A stretch of 64,000 nt of DNA from Acidithiobacillus ferridurans (GCF_003966655.1 NZ_AP018795.1:2621501-2685500); one strand, 5' to 3'; counted from the stretch's first letter, positions 52,738 to 62,165 are shown. Program-made: numbers and translations. Notes: generated by a model not told the origin, from the letters alone.

Positions 52738-55263
52738 TCAGCGATACCAGAGTATCTCTGTACTTTCCAGGGGGACCAGGCATCCCTCGCGATATGGGAT
52801 GATCCTGGGCGTAAAACCCTCCACCGAGTGGCGGGCCGGCACTGCACAGTGGTAATTGTGGCTGTTGATGGCGCCGCTCAGGGCTTCTCCGCGCGTCATG
52901 GTATAGAGGGTCGGGCACTGTCCCCCCTCGCCGTTGGCGAAGAGCTGTACCGCAACGGCGTCTGGGTTAAGGTCATCCAGATATACGGGTACCTGAAAAT
53001 GGTGGGTATCGGTGTCGCTTTGCACATTCAGTTCGCCAAAATGCACGCTTTGCCAGTGCTGGTGAATTTCATGCTGCCATCTGCAGATGCCTTCAACGGT
53101 GTCGCGGTCGCTGCGCGCGGCCAGAAGTCGTGCGGCCGGCACGTAGAGGGTGGATACATATTCCTGCAACATGCGATTGGTGCTGAATTGCGGGGTCAGG
53201 CGGCCCATGCTTTCGCGGATTTTGTCGACCCAGCCGCACGGACAGCCGTTGGCATCGCGTTGGTGGTAAAAGAGCGGCACGACTTCGTCTTCCAGCAGGC
53301 GATAGAGCTGCTGTGCTTCCTGTTGGTCCCATGCCAGATCGGTATCATGTTCCTGCCCATCGCCCAGCGCCCACCCGACCTCCGGGCAATAGGCCTCGGC
53401 CCACCAGCCGTCCAGTTCCGAGAGATTGAGGCCACCATTGACCAATACCTTCATGCCGCTGGTACCGCTCGCTTCCCAGGGGCGGCGCGGCGTATTGATC
53501 CACAGATCGACACCCTGCACCAGATGTTCGGCGACCAGCATGTCATAGTCGGTGATGAAGACGACGCGCCCGGCCAGGTCGGGATACTGGTGGATGAACT
53601 GGGTCCACTGCTGGATCATGGCCTTACCGGCGCCGTCCTGGGGATGCGCCTTGCCCGCGATCAGCAGTTGTACGGGATAGTGCGGATTGTTCAGCAGACG
53701 GTACAGACGATCCGGGTCGCTCAGGAGCATGTTGGGGCGCTTGTAGGCAGCAAATCGGCGTGCGAAACCGATGGTGAGGGTGTTGGGGTCGAGCGCCGTT
53801 TTCGCTTGTTCACATTCCCTTTCGGGCGCATAGGTCGCTGCCAGTTGCTGTTGCAGGCGCTGGCGGGCGAATTGGATCACCTCCTGCCGCGCGACGCTGC
53901 GCAGGTGCCAGATATCGGCATCAGCGGCCTGGCGAAAGTCCGTTTCGATATCCTTCAGGTCCCCAAGCCAGCGGGATTTGCCGCAGTATGTGGTCCACAG
54001 GGCGTCGGCTTCGGCGGAATCCCAGGAGGGCATGTGCACGCCGTTGGTGACGTGGGTGACGGGAACTTCGTCTTCGGGCCAGCGTGGGAACAGAGGCTGG
54101 AATAAGCGACGGCTGACGGCTCCATGCAGACGGCTGACGCCATTGACGGTCAGGCTGCCGTGAATGGCGAGCCACGCCATGTTGAAGGGTTCACGGCGGT
54201 CTTCGGGATGCTCACGGCCCAAGGCAAGGACGGTCTCTATGTCAATCCCGAAAGCCTCGGAGGCACCGGCAACGTAGCGCGTCATCAGTTCCGGCGGAAA
54301 GCGGTCGAAACCGGCGGAGACCGGGGTGTGAGTAGTGAAGATATTGCCTGCGCGGGTGGCGGTGAGGGCGCAGGGGAAGTCGGTACCGTGATCCCGCATA
54401 TGGCTGTAGGCCCGGGCGAGAATGGCGAAGGCTGCATGCCCTTCGTTGAGATGACAGATGTCCGGCTGGATACCCAGGCGGCGCAGCAGCATCCAGCCGC
54501 CGACGCCCAAGCAGATTTCCTGCTGCAGGCGGGTCTCCGGGCCGCCGCCATAGAGCTCGGCGGTAATGCCACGATCGGCGGGGGCGTTGAGGGGATCGTT
54601 GCTGTCGAGCAGATACAGGGTCACCCGGCCGACCTGTGCCTGCCAGGCACGGAGGATGACGGTGCGACCGGGGAATGGCATTTCCAAACGCAGCCATTCG
54701 CCCGCCGCGTCCCGCACCGGGGTGACGGGTATCTGGGTGGGGTCGTTGTACGGATAGAGTTCGATCTGACGACCACACTCATCCAGACTCTGACGAAAAT
54801 AGCCCTGCTGCCAGAGCAGGCCGACACCGAGCAGTGGAACACCAAGATCGCTGGCGGTTTTCAGGCAGTCGCCAGCCAAGATGCCAAGGCCGCCCGAGTA
54901 GATGGGCAGGGACTCGGACAGACCGAACTCCATGCTGAAATAGGCCACCTGACGGAAGGGAGGGTGAGGATAGGTTTTGCCGAACCAGCACGTTTGCGCG
55001 AGGCGGTTGCGGTGCTCGGCGACGAAGGCGTCCAGCTTAGCGATGAAATCTTTATCCTGGGCCAATTGCTGGAGCGTCTCACTGCCGGCGTTCTGCAGAA
55101 TCAGCCATGGATTGTGGGTCTGCTCCCAGAGTTTGGGGGCAATATGCTGCCAGAGGGTGTCGGAGACGTGGCTCCAGGACCAGCGCAGGTCGAGGGCAAG
55201 TTCAGCCAGGCCGGCCAGTGATTCGGGTAGTTGCGGGAGCAGGTAGCAAGGGGCGATGGTCAC
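52738..55263 (-). CDS. glgP: Alpha-glucan phosphorylase
   Basis: An 841-residue phosphorylase releasing glucose-1-phosphate from glycogen or maltodextrin. The N-terminal DUF3417-type region (LALDLRWSWSHVSDTLWQHI) and YFSMEFGLSESLPIYSGGLG identify the bacterial/archaeal alpha-glucan phosphorylase branch. The PLP lysine is in EASGTSGMKVLVNGGLNLS, and GFARRFAAYKRPNM binds phosphate. Its start overlaps the 56-residue ORF by 4 bp. With pyk, the aldolase and (3 kb away) pfkB, it indicates glycogen use for carbon flow. Confidence 0.94.
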   Translation of the reverse strand: MTIAPCYLLPQLPESLAGLAELALDLRWSWSHVSDTLWQHIAPKLWEQTHNPWLILQNAGSETLQQLAQDKDFIAKLDAFVAEHRNRLAQTCWFGKTYPHPPFRQVAYFSMEFGLSESLPIYSGGLGILAGDCLKTASDLGVPLLGVGLLWQQGYFRQSLDECGRQIELYPYNDPTQIPVTPVRDAAGEWLRLEMPFPGRTVILRAWQAQVGRVTLYLLDSNDPLNAPADRGITAELYGGGPETRLQQEICLGVGGWMLLRRLGIQPDICHLNEGHAAFAILARAYSHMRDHGTDFPCALTATRAGNIFTTHTPVSAGFDRFPPELMTRYVAGASEAFGIDIETVLALGREHPEDRREPFNMAWLAIHGSLTVNGVSRLHGAVSRRLFQPLFPRWPEDEVPVTHVTNGVHMPSWDSAEADALWTTYCGKSRWLGDLKDIETDFRQAADADIWHLRSVARQEVIQFARQRLQQQLAATYAPERECEQAKTALDPNTLTIGFARRFAAYKRPNMLLSDPDRLYRLLNNPHYPVQLLIAGKAHPQDGAGKAMIQQWTQFIHQYPDLAGRVVFITDYDMLVAEHLVQGVDLWINTPRRPWEASGTSGMKVLVNGGLNLSELDGWWAEAYCPEVGWALGDGQEHDTDLAWDQQEAQQLYRLLEDEVVPLFYHQRDANGCPCGWVDKIRESMGRLTPQFSTNRMLQEYVSTLYVPAARLLAARSDRDTVEGICRWQHEIHQHWQSVHFGELNVQSDTDTHHFQVPVYLDDLNPDAVAVQLFANGEGGQCPTLYTMTRGEALSGAINSHNYHCAVPARHSVEGFTPRIIPYREGCLVPLESTEILWYR

Positions 55264-55430
55264 GAAGTCCTCCGGTTCGATGGGGTGCGTGATAGGCAGG
55301 GTCGGGTAAAGCCCCCCCAGCCGTGATACGGCGCCCGCCGCGTCGCGGTGATGGTTTCGGTGACCGTATCAATCTGATCGAGTTTGATGAGGGTGGCATT
55401 GGCGATGAGTTCTTGGCTACGGCTGTCCAT
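55260..55430 (-). CDS. 56-residue protein between pyk and glgP
   Basis: A short frame (MDSRSQELIANATLIKLDQI, then DTVTETITATRRAPYHGWGG) with a good GACAGGAGC site. It starts 11 bp after pyk and ends overlapping the glgP ATG by 4 bp (ATGA). The placement suggests a real coupled gene. No family is recognised. Confidence 0.6.
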   Translation of the reverse strand: MDSRSQELIANATLIKLDQIDTVTETITATRRAPYHGWGGFTRPCLSRTPSNRRTS

Positions 55431-55441
55431 AAATGCTCCTG

Positions 55442-56869
55442 TCATTGGATGGCGGGTTGTTCCAGGCGGATGATTTCCAGTCGGTTGGTACCACCGGGGT
55501 GGCCCCTGCTTGGACCCTGGGTAAGGAGAATGAGGCCCTTCTCGACGCCGTGGGTCACCAGCCAGCGGCGGACGGCCTGTTCCCAGCCCTGGTCGGGGCT
55601 GGGCATGGCTACCGCATGCACGCCGTAATGAAAGCACAGGCGCTGGCAAGTGCGGTCCTGCGGGCTGATCGCCAGTATCCAGGGGACCAGCCGGAAGCGT
55701 GCGATGCGGGCCGCGGTGGTGCCCGTTTCGGTGGGGGTGACGATAAACAATGGATTCAAATGCTCGGCGGCGGTGCGTACATCCCAGGCGATGACCGATT
55801 CCACACTGGGCGCGTCGTGCAGGGTATCTGCACTGAGCGGGCTCAGCTCGGATCGGGATTTTTCGGTGATGCGGGCGATTTCGGCCAGCATTTTGACCGC
55901 TTCGACGGGGAAATCGCCCATGGCGGATTCTTCGGAGAGCATGACACAGTCGGTACCGTCGAGGATGGCGTTGGCGACGTCAGTGACCTCCGCGCGGGTG
56001 GGGCGACGATTGTGCACCATGGATTCCAGCATCTGGGTGGCGGTGATGACCGGCTTGCCTGCCGCACGGGCCTTGCGGATGAGGCGTTTCTGAATCAGCG
56101 CGATCTGCCCGATGGGCACTTCCACACCAAGGTCACCGCGCGCTACCATGATGCCATCGGCGGCGGCGATGATGGCATCCATGTGTTTCCAGGCCCGGGC
56201 CCTTTCGATTTTGGCGATTAGAAAGGGCTCATAACCCAAGGCCTGCGCCTCCCGGCGGGCGGCATGCAAATCCTCCGGCGTTTCCACGAAAGAGACACTT
56301 AGCGCGTCGACGCCGGCCTCCAGCGCGAAGGCCAGCAACTCGCGGTCGGCGGGGGTGAGGGCACCGCCTTCCAGTGTCACCCCGGGCAGATTCACGCCCT
56401 TATGGGAGAGGAGCACGCCGCCCACCACCACCCGGCAATGGATACCGGCATGATCATGCTGCTCCACCCGCAACTCGATGAAGCCGTCATTCAGAAATAT
56501 CGTGTCCCCCTTGACCAGAGGATGAGGAAGGCGGGGCAGATCCAGGGGAATCTGCTCCGGGGTTCCGGGTGCATCGGGGGCGAGGAGTACCCGGCTGCCG
56601 CGCTTGAGGGTGACCGGAGCAGGCAAGGTGCCAATGCGGATTTTCGGGCCGGGCAGATCGGCGAGGATGGCTACCCGCTGTCCCGCCCTTTCCGCCGCTG
56701 CCCGGATACGGACAATGCGGGCGCGGTGTTCATCCGGCGTGCCATGAGCGAGGTTCAGGCGCGCCACGTTCATACCGGCGCGGACCATCTGCTCCAGTGT
56801 TTTCGGTGCATCGGACGCTGGGCCGATGGTACAGACGATTTTGCTGCGCTGCGCCGGTAGTTTCATCAT
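55442..56869 (-). CDS. pyk: Pyruvate kinase
   Basis: A 475-residue glycolytic enzyme. SKIVCTIGPASDAPKTLEQM, ARLNLAHGTPDEH, FLIAKIERARAW (active-site Lys and Glu) and VMVARGDLGVEVP followed by ITATQMLESM are all present. The A domain and the inserted B domain (residues about 70-165) are complete, with a regulatory C domain. The start overlaps the aldolase stop by 4 bp. Second-to-last step before pyruvate; it is paired here with a class I aldolase. Confidence 0.96.
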   Translation of the reverse strand: MMKLPAQRSKIVCTIGPASDAPKTLEQMVRAGMNVARLNLAHGTPDEHRARIVRIRAAAERAGQRVAILADLPGPKIRIGTLPAPVTLKRGSRVLLAPDAPGTPEQIPLDLPRLPHPLVKGDTIFLNDGFIELRVEQHDHAGIHCRVVVGGVLLSHKGVNLPGVTLEGGALTPADRELLAFALEAGVDALSVSFVETPEDLHAARREAQALGYEPFLIAKIERARAWKHMDAIIAAADGIMVARGDLGVEVPIGQIALIQKRLIRKARAAGKPVITATQMLESMVHNRRPTRAEVTDVANAILDGTDCVMLSEESAMGDFPVEAVKMLAEIARITEKSRSELSPLSADTLHDAPSVESVIAWDVRTAAEHLNPLFIVTPTETGTTAARIARFRLVPWILAISPQDRTCQRLCFHYGVHAVAMPSPDQGWEQAVRRWLVTHGVEKGLILLTQGPSRGHPGGTNRLEIIRLEQPAIQ

Positions 56870-57786
56870 GCGTTGGGATTCAGCAGCTTGACAGCCTCAT
56901 CGACGCCCTGATTGCGGACGACAATGGCGTGGATGGCCTTGCAGAAGTTGACCGCGTCGGGCTGACTGCGCTGATGGACATTCCGGCCGGTGGCGCAGCC
57001 TTGCGTGCCACCCACATGAATCTGTTCGTAGAGGCGTTGCAGAAACTCCGGCGCATCGGTTTCGGCCCCCCCCGCGCAGACGACCTGGGTGCGCCCGGCA
57101 GCGGCGACGGCTTCACCCAAGAGCGTGCCGTCCATGGCACCCGCCGCGTCGAGTGGTGGGTTGATCTTGACGAAATCCGCCCCGAGACAGGCCGCCAGAC
57201 CCGTGGCACCGGCAATGAGATGCGGGTCCTGCTCGCGTTCACCTACTGCCTTGCCGCGCGGATAGGCCCAGATGACGGCCAGCAATCCCATGGCATGGGC
57301 ATCCTGAATGATGCGTGCGGCTTCGCTGAGCATGGTCGGCTCGAACTCGGAGCCAGGGTAAATGGTGTAACCCACCCCAACCACCCGAAGACCGGAATGG
57401 CGCACAAAATCATGAATCTGCGCCATGCTCTGCCACTGCAGGCTGATCGGATCGCGTTGCGCCGTTTTGATCAGGTGGGTCTTGCTGTTGAGCTTGAGCA
57501 AGTAGGGCGTGTCGCGGTAATCCATGCCATAGCGGGCAATGAGGCCCATCTGTGCGGCAAAGCAGCCTACGGGCGCTTCACTGGCGATGCGGAACAGATG
57601 TTCCGGGTCGGAATCGTCCGTCGCCACGTGACCCCCGATAAAATCATCGTTGAGATGTTCGACCTTCTGATCGCCCGCCATCAGAAACAGGCGTCCGCTG
57701 TCCTGGGTGGCGAGACGATAGTTTTCCGTCCAGCGGTGAGTGCTTTCGGCGGACATGCCGAGTGGTGCTTGGGCGATTTTAGGCAT
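56866..57786 (-). CDS. Class I fructose-bisphosphate aldolase, archaeal/DhnA type
   Basis: A 306-residue Schiff-base aldolase of the DeoC/LacD/DhnA superfamily. The catalytic Lys207 lies in ADFVKINPP, and LLAVIWAYPRGKAV and VVCAGGAETD form the sugar-phosphate pocket. Most likely it interconverts fructose-1,6-bisphosphate and triose phosphates; a related aldol substrate cannot be excluded. Overlaps both neighbours (8 bp with the flavoprotein upstream, 4 bp with pyk). Confidence 0.88.
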   Translation of the reverse strand: MPKIAQAPLGMSAESTHRWTENYRLATQDSGRLFLMAGDQKVEHLNDDFIGGHVATDDSDPEHLFRIASEAPVGCFAAQMGLIARYGMDYRDTPYLLKLNSKTHLIKTAQRDPISLQWQSMAQIHDFVRHSGLRVVGVGYTIYPGSEFEPTMLSEAARIIQDAHAMGLLAVIWAYPRGKAVGEREQDPHLIAGATGLAACLGADFVKINPPLDAAGAMDGTLLGEAVAAAGRTQVVCAGGAETDAPEFLQRLYEQIHVGGTQGCATGRNVHQRSQPDAVNFCKAIHAIVVRNQGVDEAVKLLNPNA

Positions 57787-59176
57787 GAGGATCTCCTGTA
57801 ACGCAGGGATGAAGTGGTTCGTAATGGCGCCGCAGGGCGTCGCCCGCAGCAGCTACCAAGGGGTGCAGGGAGGGTGTCAGGCGGGGCTGGCTGCCGAATT
57901 GCATACTGGCGAGATCGGGTGCGGAGGCATGCATCTGAATGGCCAGGCCGATGGTGTTGACCAGTTCGCCGGTGGTGGCGCCGCCGAGAATTTGGCCGCC
58001 AAGAATCTGCAGGGAGTCGGCGGCGAAGATGATCCGGCAGTAAATCTCCGTGGTGTTGGGCATCGAGGCGGGGTGATGATCAGGCAGACGGGTTTCGCCG
58101 ACCAGAATGGGGAAGCCTTCCAGTTCGGCCTGACGCTGGGTAAGCCCCGCGACGCCGAAGGCCAGACCATCGATTTCGCTGGCGTAGATGCTCACCGATC
58201 CGGCGTTGTAACGGAGTTGACGCAAGCCATAGAGGTTCATACCGGCAATCCGCCCCTCGGCCGCAGCCTGGGAGGCGATCATGGCGTGATTGGCCTTGCG
58301 GGTGAAAAAATCCTGCTTATGGGCGCAATCCCCAACGGCAAATATATTGGGATCTTCGCGGGAACGCTGGAAGGCGTCGACCCAGATCCCGCCGGAACGA
58401 CTGAGGGTCAGGCCCATATCCCTGGCCAGGGCGACCTGGGGGCGGGTACCGATGGCGATGAGCACCGCGTCCACCGTCAGCGCCTCCTGTCCGGCGATCT
58501 GTATTTGTCCGACGCGCTTGCCGCCGGAATCGGGCAGCAGCGCCTCTACCCTGGCTCCAGTATGGATATGAACCCCATGGGCCCGCAACTGCTTCTCCAC
58601 CGCCGCGCAGGCATCCGGGTCAAAGGCCGCCTGCATCAGGTGCGGCAGCATTTCGACGATGTGCACTTCGATGCCGCGTTTACGGATTTCGTCGGCAAAC
58701 TCCACTCCGATGAAGCCACCACCGATAATGGCCAGTTTTTTTATCTGCGGGATGAGAGTACTGAAGAGCGTGTCCAGATAGTCGTAATCTTTACGGATAC
58801 TGAAGACCCCTTCCAGACCGGTGCCGGGAATAGGTGGGATGAAGTTCTCGGCGCCAGTGGCCAGCACCAGACGTTCCCAGCGAATGACATCGCCATTGGC
58901 CAGGGTGGCCGTGTGTGCGACGCGATCTATCTGTTGGGCCGCCCCGATCTGAAGCCGTCCGCCGGCCGCCAGCAGAGGCGCGCGCCCGGCCATATCCTCG
59001 TCGGTGCCGCCCAGAGTGCCAAAAATGTAGGGGATACCGCAGGGAATCACCGCATCCGTCTCCGGGCGGATCACCAGCACTTTCTTGTGCGGCGAGAACT
59101 GGGCGGCGGTGATACCCGTCATCATGCCGGCGGGGCCGCCGCCAACAATCAGGATATCCGTTACTATCTCAGCCAT
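57779..59176 (-). CDS. FAD/NAD(P)-dependent oxidoreductase, CoA-disulfide-reductase/Nox-like
   Basis: A 465-residue flavoprotein. It has an N-terminal FAD loop (ILIVGGGPAGMMT), a second NAD loop (KLAIIGGGFIGVEFA), VFAVGDCAHK before the interface domain and a single redox Cys46 in DAVIPCGIPY. That matches the CoA-disulfide reductase, NADH peroxidase/oxidase and NAD-dependent persulfide reductase group. The exact substrate is unresolved; a persulfide or CoA-persulfide role would suit a sulfur oxidiser. GAGGAG precedes the ATG. First gene of the nine-gene run. Confidence 0.9.
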   Translation of the reverse strand: MAEIVTDILIVGGGPAGMMTGITAAQFSPHKKVLVIRPETDAVIPCGIPYIFGTLGGTDEDMAGRAPLLAAGGRLQIGAAQQIDRVAHTATLANGDVIRWERLVLATGAENFIPPIPGTGLEGVFSIRKDYDYLDTLFSTLIPQIKKLAIIGGGFIGVEFADEIRKRGIEVHIVEMLPHLMQAAFDPDACAAVEKQLRAHGVHIHTGARVEALLPDSGGKRVGQIQIAGQEALTVDAVLIAIGTRPQVALARDMGLTLSRSGGIWVDAFQRSREDPNIFAVGDCAHKQDFFTRKANHAMIASQAAAEGRIAGMNLYGLRQLRYNAGSVSIYASEIDGLAFGVAGLTQRQAELEGFPILVGETRLPDHHPASMPNTTEIYCRIIFAADSLQILGGQILGGATTGELVNTIGLAIQMHASAPDLASMQFGSQPRLTPSLHPLVAAAGDALRRHYEPLHPCVTGDPHA

Positions 59177-59733
59177 CTGTTACTCCTCGTCGGTTGCGGT
59201 TGGAAAGGGGTACTGCGGCCGGCACAGGTTCGCCATCCGGACCTCCCTGGTCGCCTTCGTCCATCAGTATAGAACAGTCGGGGATTTTGAGTGCTCCTGG
59301 GAACGTGGTGAGTCGTCTTCCGGGCATGCTGCGGCGGATAATCTTGTAGCGCCCAAGGAGGGCTGAGCGGTTTCAGCAGAACTGATGTCATGCTAGGTAG
59401 ATTAGTGTAGACAATTGGCCACAATAATAACCTATTGTTTGCTATAATATATTGTTATGTTTCCTTAGGATGGTTGTCGTGCTATAGCGACAAACTTTCG
59501 GGGGATCTCCTTGATCATCCCGGCCAAGCCCAGCATAAAACCGGAAAATCCAAATTCTTATCAGCGCTTATTGATTATGGCACGAATACTGCTTACATAT
59601 TATCGGTGGGAAAATTTCCCACTTACTAGAGCGACAAGGGAGGGTTCCCCTCGCTCGTTACTGAACTCCCGGCCGGGACGCGAACATGCTGGCGAAAACC
59701 TTTTTGGAACCTTTTTTGGAAAAGGAGCACGTT
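59177..59733. other. Divergent intergenic region between the flavoprotein run and a small secreted protein
   Basis: About 560 bases, AT-rich at 59380-59470. No gene was recognised; short frames near 59435-59640 lack ribosome sites. An extended -10 (TGCTATAAT, 59440-59448) reads rightward. The promoter of the nine-gene minus-strand run must also lie here. Confidence 0.5.
59440..59448 (+). promoter_or_regulatory. Extended -10 element
   Basis: TGCTATAAT is a perfect TGnTATAAT extended -10 in AT-rich DNA. No good -35 accompanies it. It points toward the small secreted protein 285 bp away. Confidence 0.4.
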
Positions 59734-60135
59734 ATGTACAAAGGCAAGTTTACAGCATCGATCCTGTTGGCACTCGGTCTCACGGTTCCGGTCCTGTCCT
59801 GGGCCGGAGGGACCCTGCTGAACCTCAGAAACCAGGCAGAAGATTCTCCTGCGGCCTTGCGGCAACTACAGCACCAGGCCGACAGCGGAAACAGGACTGC
59901 CGGATATTATCTGGGGACGCTCTATGACCCCGGCTTGAAATTGGGGCATATCGAAAAGCCCGACTGGGTCCGTGCGACCTACTGGTACCAAAGGTCTGCA
60001 CTGGCCAAAAGGGACCCGGTGACCTGCTATCCCAACAAGGCGGTGGCCAAGACGGCGTCCGGAATCGGGGCCTGGTGGCGCGTCGAAGCGGAAGAGAATA
60101 TGAACGGTGGCGATAACGACAACGGGCATTGCTAA
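59734..60135 (+). CDS. Small exported Sel1-like repeat protein
   Basis: A 133-residue protein. MYKGKFTASILLALGLTVPV and the following LSWAGG form a signal peptide. The mature part has one Sel1/TPR-type unit (LRQLQHQADSGNRTAGYYLG, then ATYWYQRSA), and a Cys pair at CYPNKA and the C-terminal GHC. AAAAGGAG precedes the ATG at 59734. Role unknown; probably periplasmic and binding a partner protein. A terminator lies 92 bp downstream. Confidence 0.75.
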   Translation: MYKGKFTASILLALGLTVPVLSWAGGTLLNLRNQAEDSPAALRQLQHQADSGNRTAGYYLGTLYDPGLKLGHIEKPDWVRATYWYQRSALAKRDPVTCYPNKAVAKTASGIGAWWRVEAEENMNGGDNDNGHC

Positions 60136-60227
60136 AGGCCCGTTCTCCTGATGCGCCGGGAGGGTGCGCGCCAATCACCCCTACTTGATTCGCAGGATGA
60201 ATGATTTATCTCCCATACCTCCCTTTG

Positions 60228-60252
60228 GCCCTCCTCGCGAGGGCTTTTTTTT
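60228..60252 (+). terminator. Rho-independent terminator
   Basis: GCCCTC-CTCGC-GAGGGC followed by eight T. It serves the small exported protein gene and lies 10 bp from the stop of the convergent pfkB gene. Confidence 0.92.
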
Positions 60253-60261
60253 GGGGTACCC

Positions 60262-61221
60262 TCAGATGTCGAGCACACGCGCTTCCGTTGTCTGTAGCAG
60301 TTCGTCCAGATCATTATGGGAGAATATCTCGGTGCCCGGCCGGGCAGCCGTGCCGCTGCCGCAGGCGACGGCGAGGCGCAGGGCCTCTGCCGGACTTTGG
60401 CCGTGGGCCAGCGCGGCGACAAGGCCAGCGACCATGGAGTCGCCAGAGCCGACCGTCGACTTCACCTGAATGGGGGGTGCCTTGGCAAAGTAGCTGCCAT
60501 CGGGTCCGGCCAGCAGTGCTCCGTCGCCCCCCAGGGATACGCAGACATATTGCACCCCTTCCCGCTGTATGGCGCGCGCCTCCTTCGCCACATCCTCCAG
60601 CGTGGGGAGCTCGCGCCGACGCAGGAGGGACAGCTCATAGCGGTTGGGCTTGATCAGGAAGGGGTGATGGGGAAGGGCGTGTTGCAGGAGGGCGCCATGG
60701 GCATCGACAATGGATTGTCCGCCTCCGGCGCGGACACGATCGACCATGTCTCCATAGAAATCATCATCCACGCCAGGGGGGATGGAGCCGGTGAGTACCG
60801 CAAAACCGTCTTTGCACAGGCCCAGAAAGGTTTCCCGGACTTCGGCGAGGATAGGTTCTGAAACCCGCGGCCCGATGCCGGTGATTTCAAACTGGGTGGC
60901 GGGGTCACCCTGCAAAATGGTGGCGTTGACGCGGGTTTCCCCCTCCACATGCACGCAATGCGGATCATCCAGTTGATGCCGCAGCAGTTTCTGTAGCAAT
61001 TCGCCGATATTGCCGGCCACGACACAGCAACTATGGGCGTAGACCAGCAGCTCCTTGAGGGCGCGGGCGACATTGATGCCGTTACCGCCGGGATCGTAAC
61101 GGGTGGATGTGGCATGGCTTTTCTGGTCCGGGATCAGGTGCGGCACTTCGTAGGCGATGTCTACGGCCGGGTTGAGGGTGAGGGTGGCGATGGAAGGGGA
61201 GCGGGTGCTGATTTCGGTCAT
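60262..61221 (-). CDS. PfkB-family sugar-phosphate kinase (1-/6-phosphofructokinase II type)
   Basis: A 319-residue ribokinase-fold kinase. TLTLNPAVDIAYEV and RYDPGGNGINVARAL are the N-terminal signature of the FruK/PfkB/LacC subgroup, and VKSTVGSGDSMVAG holds the catalytic Asp. Either fructose-6-phosphate or fructose-1-phosphate could be the substrate; E. coli PfkB (Pfk-2) is the closest type by motif. Overlaps the acyltransferase stop by 4 bp with GGAG inside that gene. Confidence 0.9.
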   Translation of the reverse strand: MTEISTRSPSIATLTLNPAVDIAYEVPHLIPDQKSHATSTRYDPGGNGINVARALKELLVYAHSCCVVAGNIGELLQKLLRHQLDDPHCVHVEGETRVNATILQGDPATQFEITGIGPRVSEPILAEVRETFLGLCKDGFAVLTGSIPPGVDDDFYGDMVDRVRAGGGQSIVDAHGALLQHALPHHPFLIKPNRYELSLLRRRELPTLEDVAKEARAIQREGVQYVCVSLGGDGALLAGPDGSYFAKAPPIQVKSTVGSGDSMVAGLVAALAHGQSPAEALRLAVACGSGTAARPGTEIFSHNDLDELLQTTEARVLDI

Positions 61222-62141
61222 GACGAGGTCTCCAGCCGGCGATAATGGACGAGGGCGGCCAGGGCGGCGGAAACCAGACGGGCACGGGCAGGGTCGGCAC
61301 GGGAGGTGAGGATGACCGGTACCTTGGCCCCCATCACGATCCCCGCCAGAGTCGCGCCGGCCAGATATTCCAGGTCCTTGGCGAGGATATTGCCGGACAC
61401 CAGATCGGGCACCAGCAGAATATCGGCATCTCCGGCCACGGTACTCCGTATCCCCTTGATCTCCGCCGACTCTTTGGAGATGGCGTTGTCGAAGGCGAGG
61501 GGGCCGTCCACCAGTGCGCCGGTGATCTGCCCGCGTTCTGCCATTTTCGAGAGACAGGCGGCATCCACTGTTGAGACGATGGCGGGGTTGACCACTTCCA
61601 CCGCGGAGAGGATGGCGGCTTTGGGTTGGGCGACCTCCAGAATGTGCGCCAGATCGATGGCATTTTGCAGGATAGCTGCCTTGGTGCCGAGGTCGGGCGC
61701 GATATTGATGGCGGCATCGGTGATGAGCAGGAGTTTCGGGTACGTCTGGATATCCGCAACAAAGACATGGGAAAGACGGCGATCCGTGCGTAGTTTGGCG
61801 AGAATGGGGTGGAGGAAGGCGTCGCTATGCAGGTGTCCTTTCATCAGTGCCTTGGCCTCTCCGGCAAGCACCATTTCGACACCTTTTTTCGCCGCAGCTT
61901 CCGCGCTGTCGGCGTGAATGATATGGAAGTTTGGGCAACTGCCGGAATCGTGCCCCATTTTGAGCAGCAGACTGCGAATCTGTTGTGCGTCGCCGATGAG
62001 GATGGGTTCGATGATGCTCTGACTCTTGGCTTCGCAGGCGCCGCGCAATACATGCTCCTCGGCGGCATCCACTACCGCTACGGGGATGTCGTCCAGGGGC
62101 GCGACATCGGCCAGCAACGCGTCAAAATGGGCATAGGGCAT
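61218..62141 (-). CDS. Phosphate acetyl/butyryl-transferase family protein
   Basis: A 307-residue enzyme of the Pta/Ptb family converting acyl-CoA and phosphate to acyl-phosphate. GEAKALMKGHLHSDAFLHPI, LLITDAAINIAPDLGTKAAI and the C-terminal GNILAKDLEYLAGATLAGIV motif are typical. Lengths near 300 without extra domains fit Ptb or short Pta. With ackA in the same run it probably makes or uses acetyl-phosphate. AAGGAG precedes the ATG. Confidence 0.9.
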   Translation of the reverse strand: MPYAHFDALLADVAPLDDIPVAVVDAAEEHVLRGACEAKSQSIIEPILIGDAQQIRSLLLKMGHDSGSCPNFHIIHADSAEAAAKKGVEMVLAGEAKALMKGHLHSDAFLHPILAKLRTDRRLSHVFVADIQTYPKLLLITDAAINIAPDLGTKAAILQNAIDLAHILEVAQPKAAILSAVEVVNPAIVSTVDAACLSKMAERGQITGALVDGPLAFDNAISKESAEIKGIRSTVAGDADILLVPDLVSGNILAKDLEYLAGATLAGIVMGAKVPVILTSRADPARARLVSAALAALVHYRRLETSS

Positions 62142-62165
62142 GTCTGATCTCCTTCTCGCGATGCT

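Noticed and set aside
52135-54105. Long open frame (656 codons) on the plus strand
   Set aside because: It lies antisense to glgP and hdeD, has no ribosome site or family motif, and results from GC-rich codon use in the real genes.
57740-59272. 510-codon plus-strand open frame
   Set aside because: Antisense to the flavoprotein gene, whose FAD/NAD motifs are clear; composition is that of a mirror frame.
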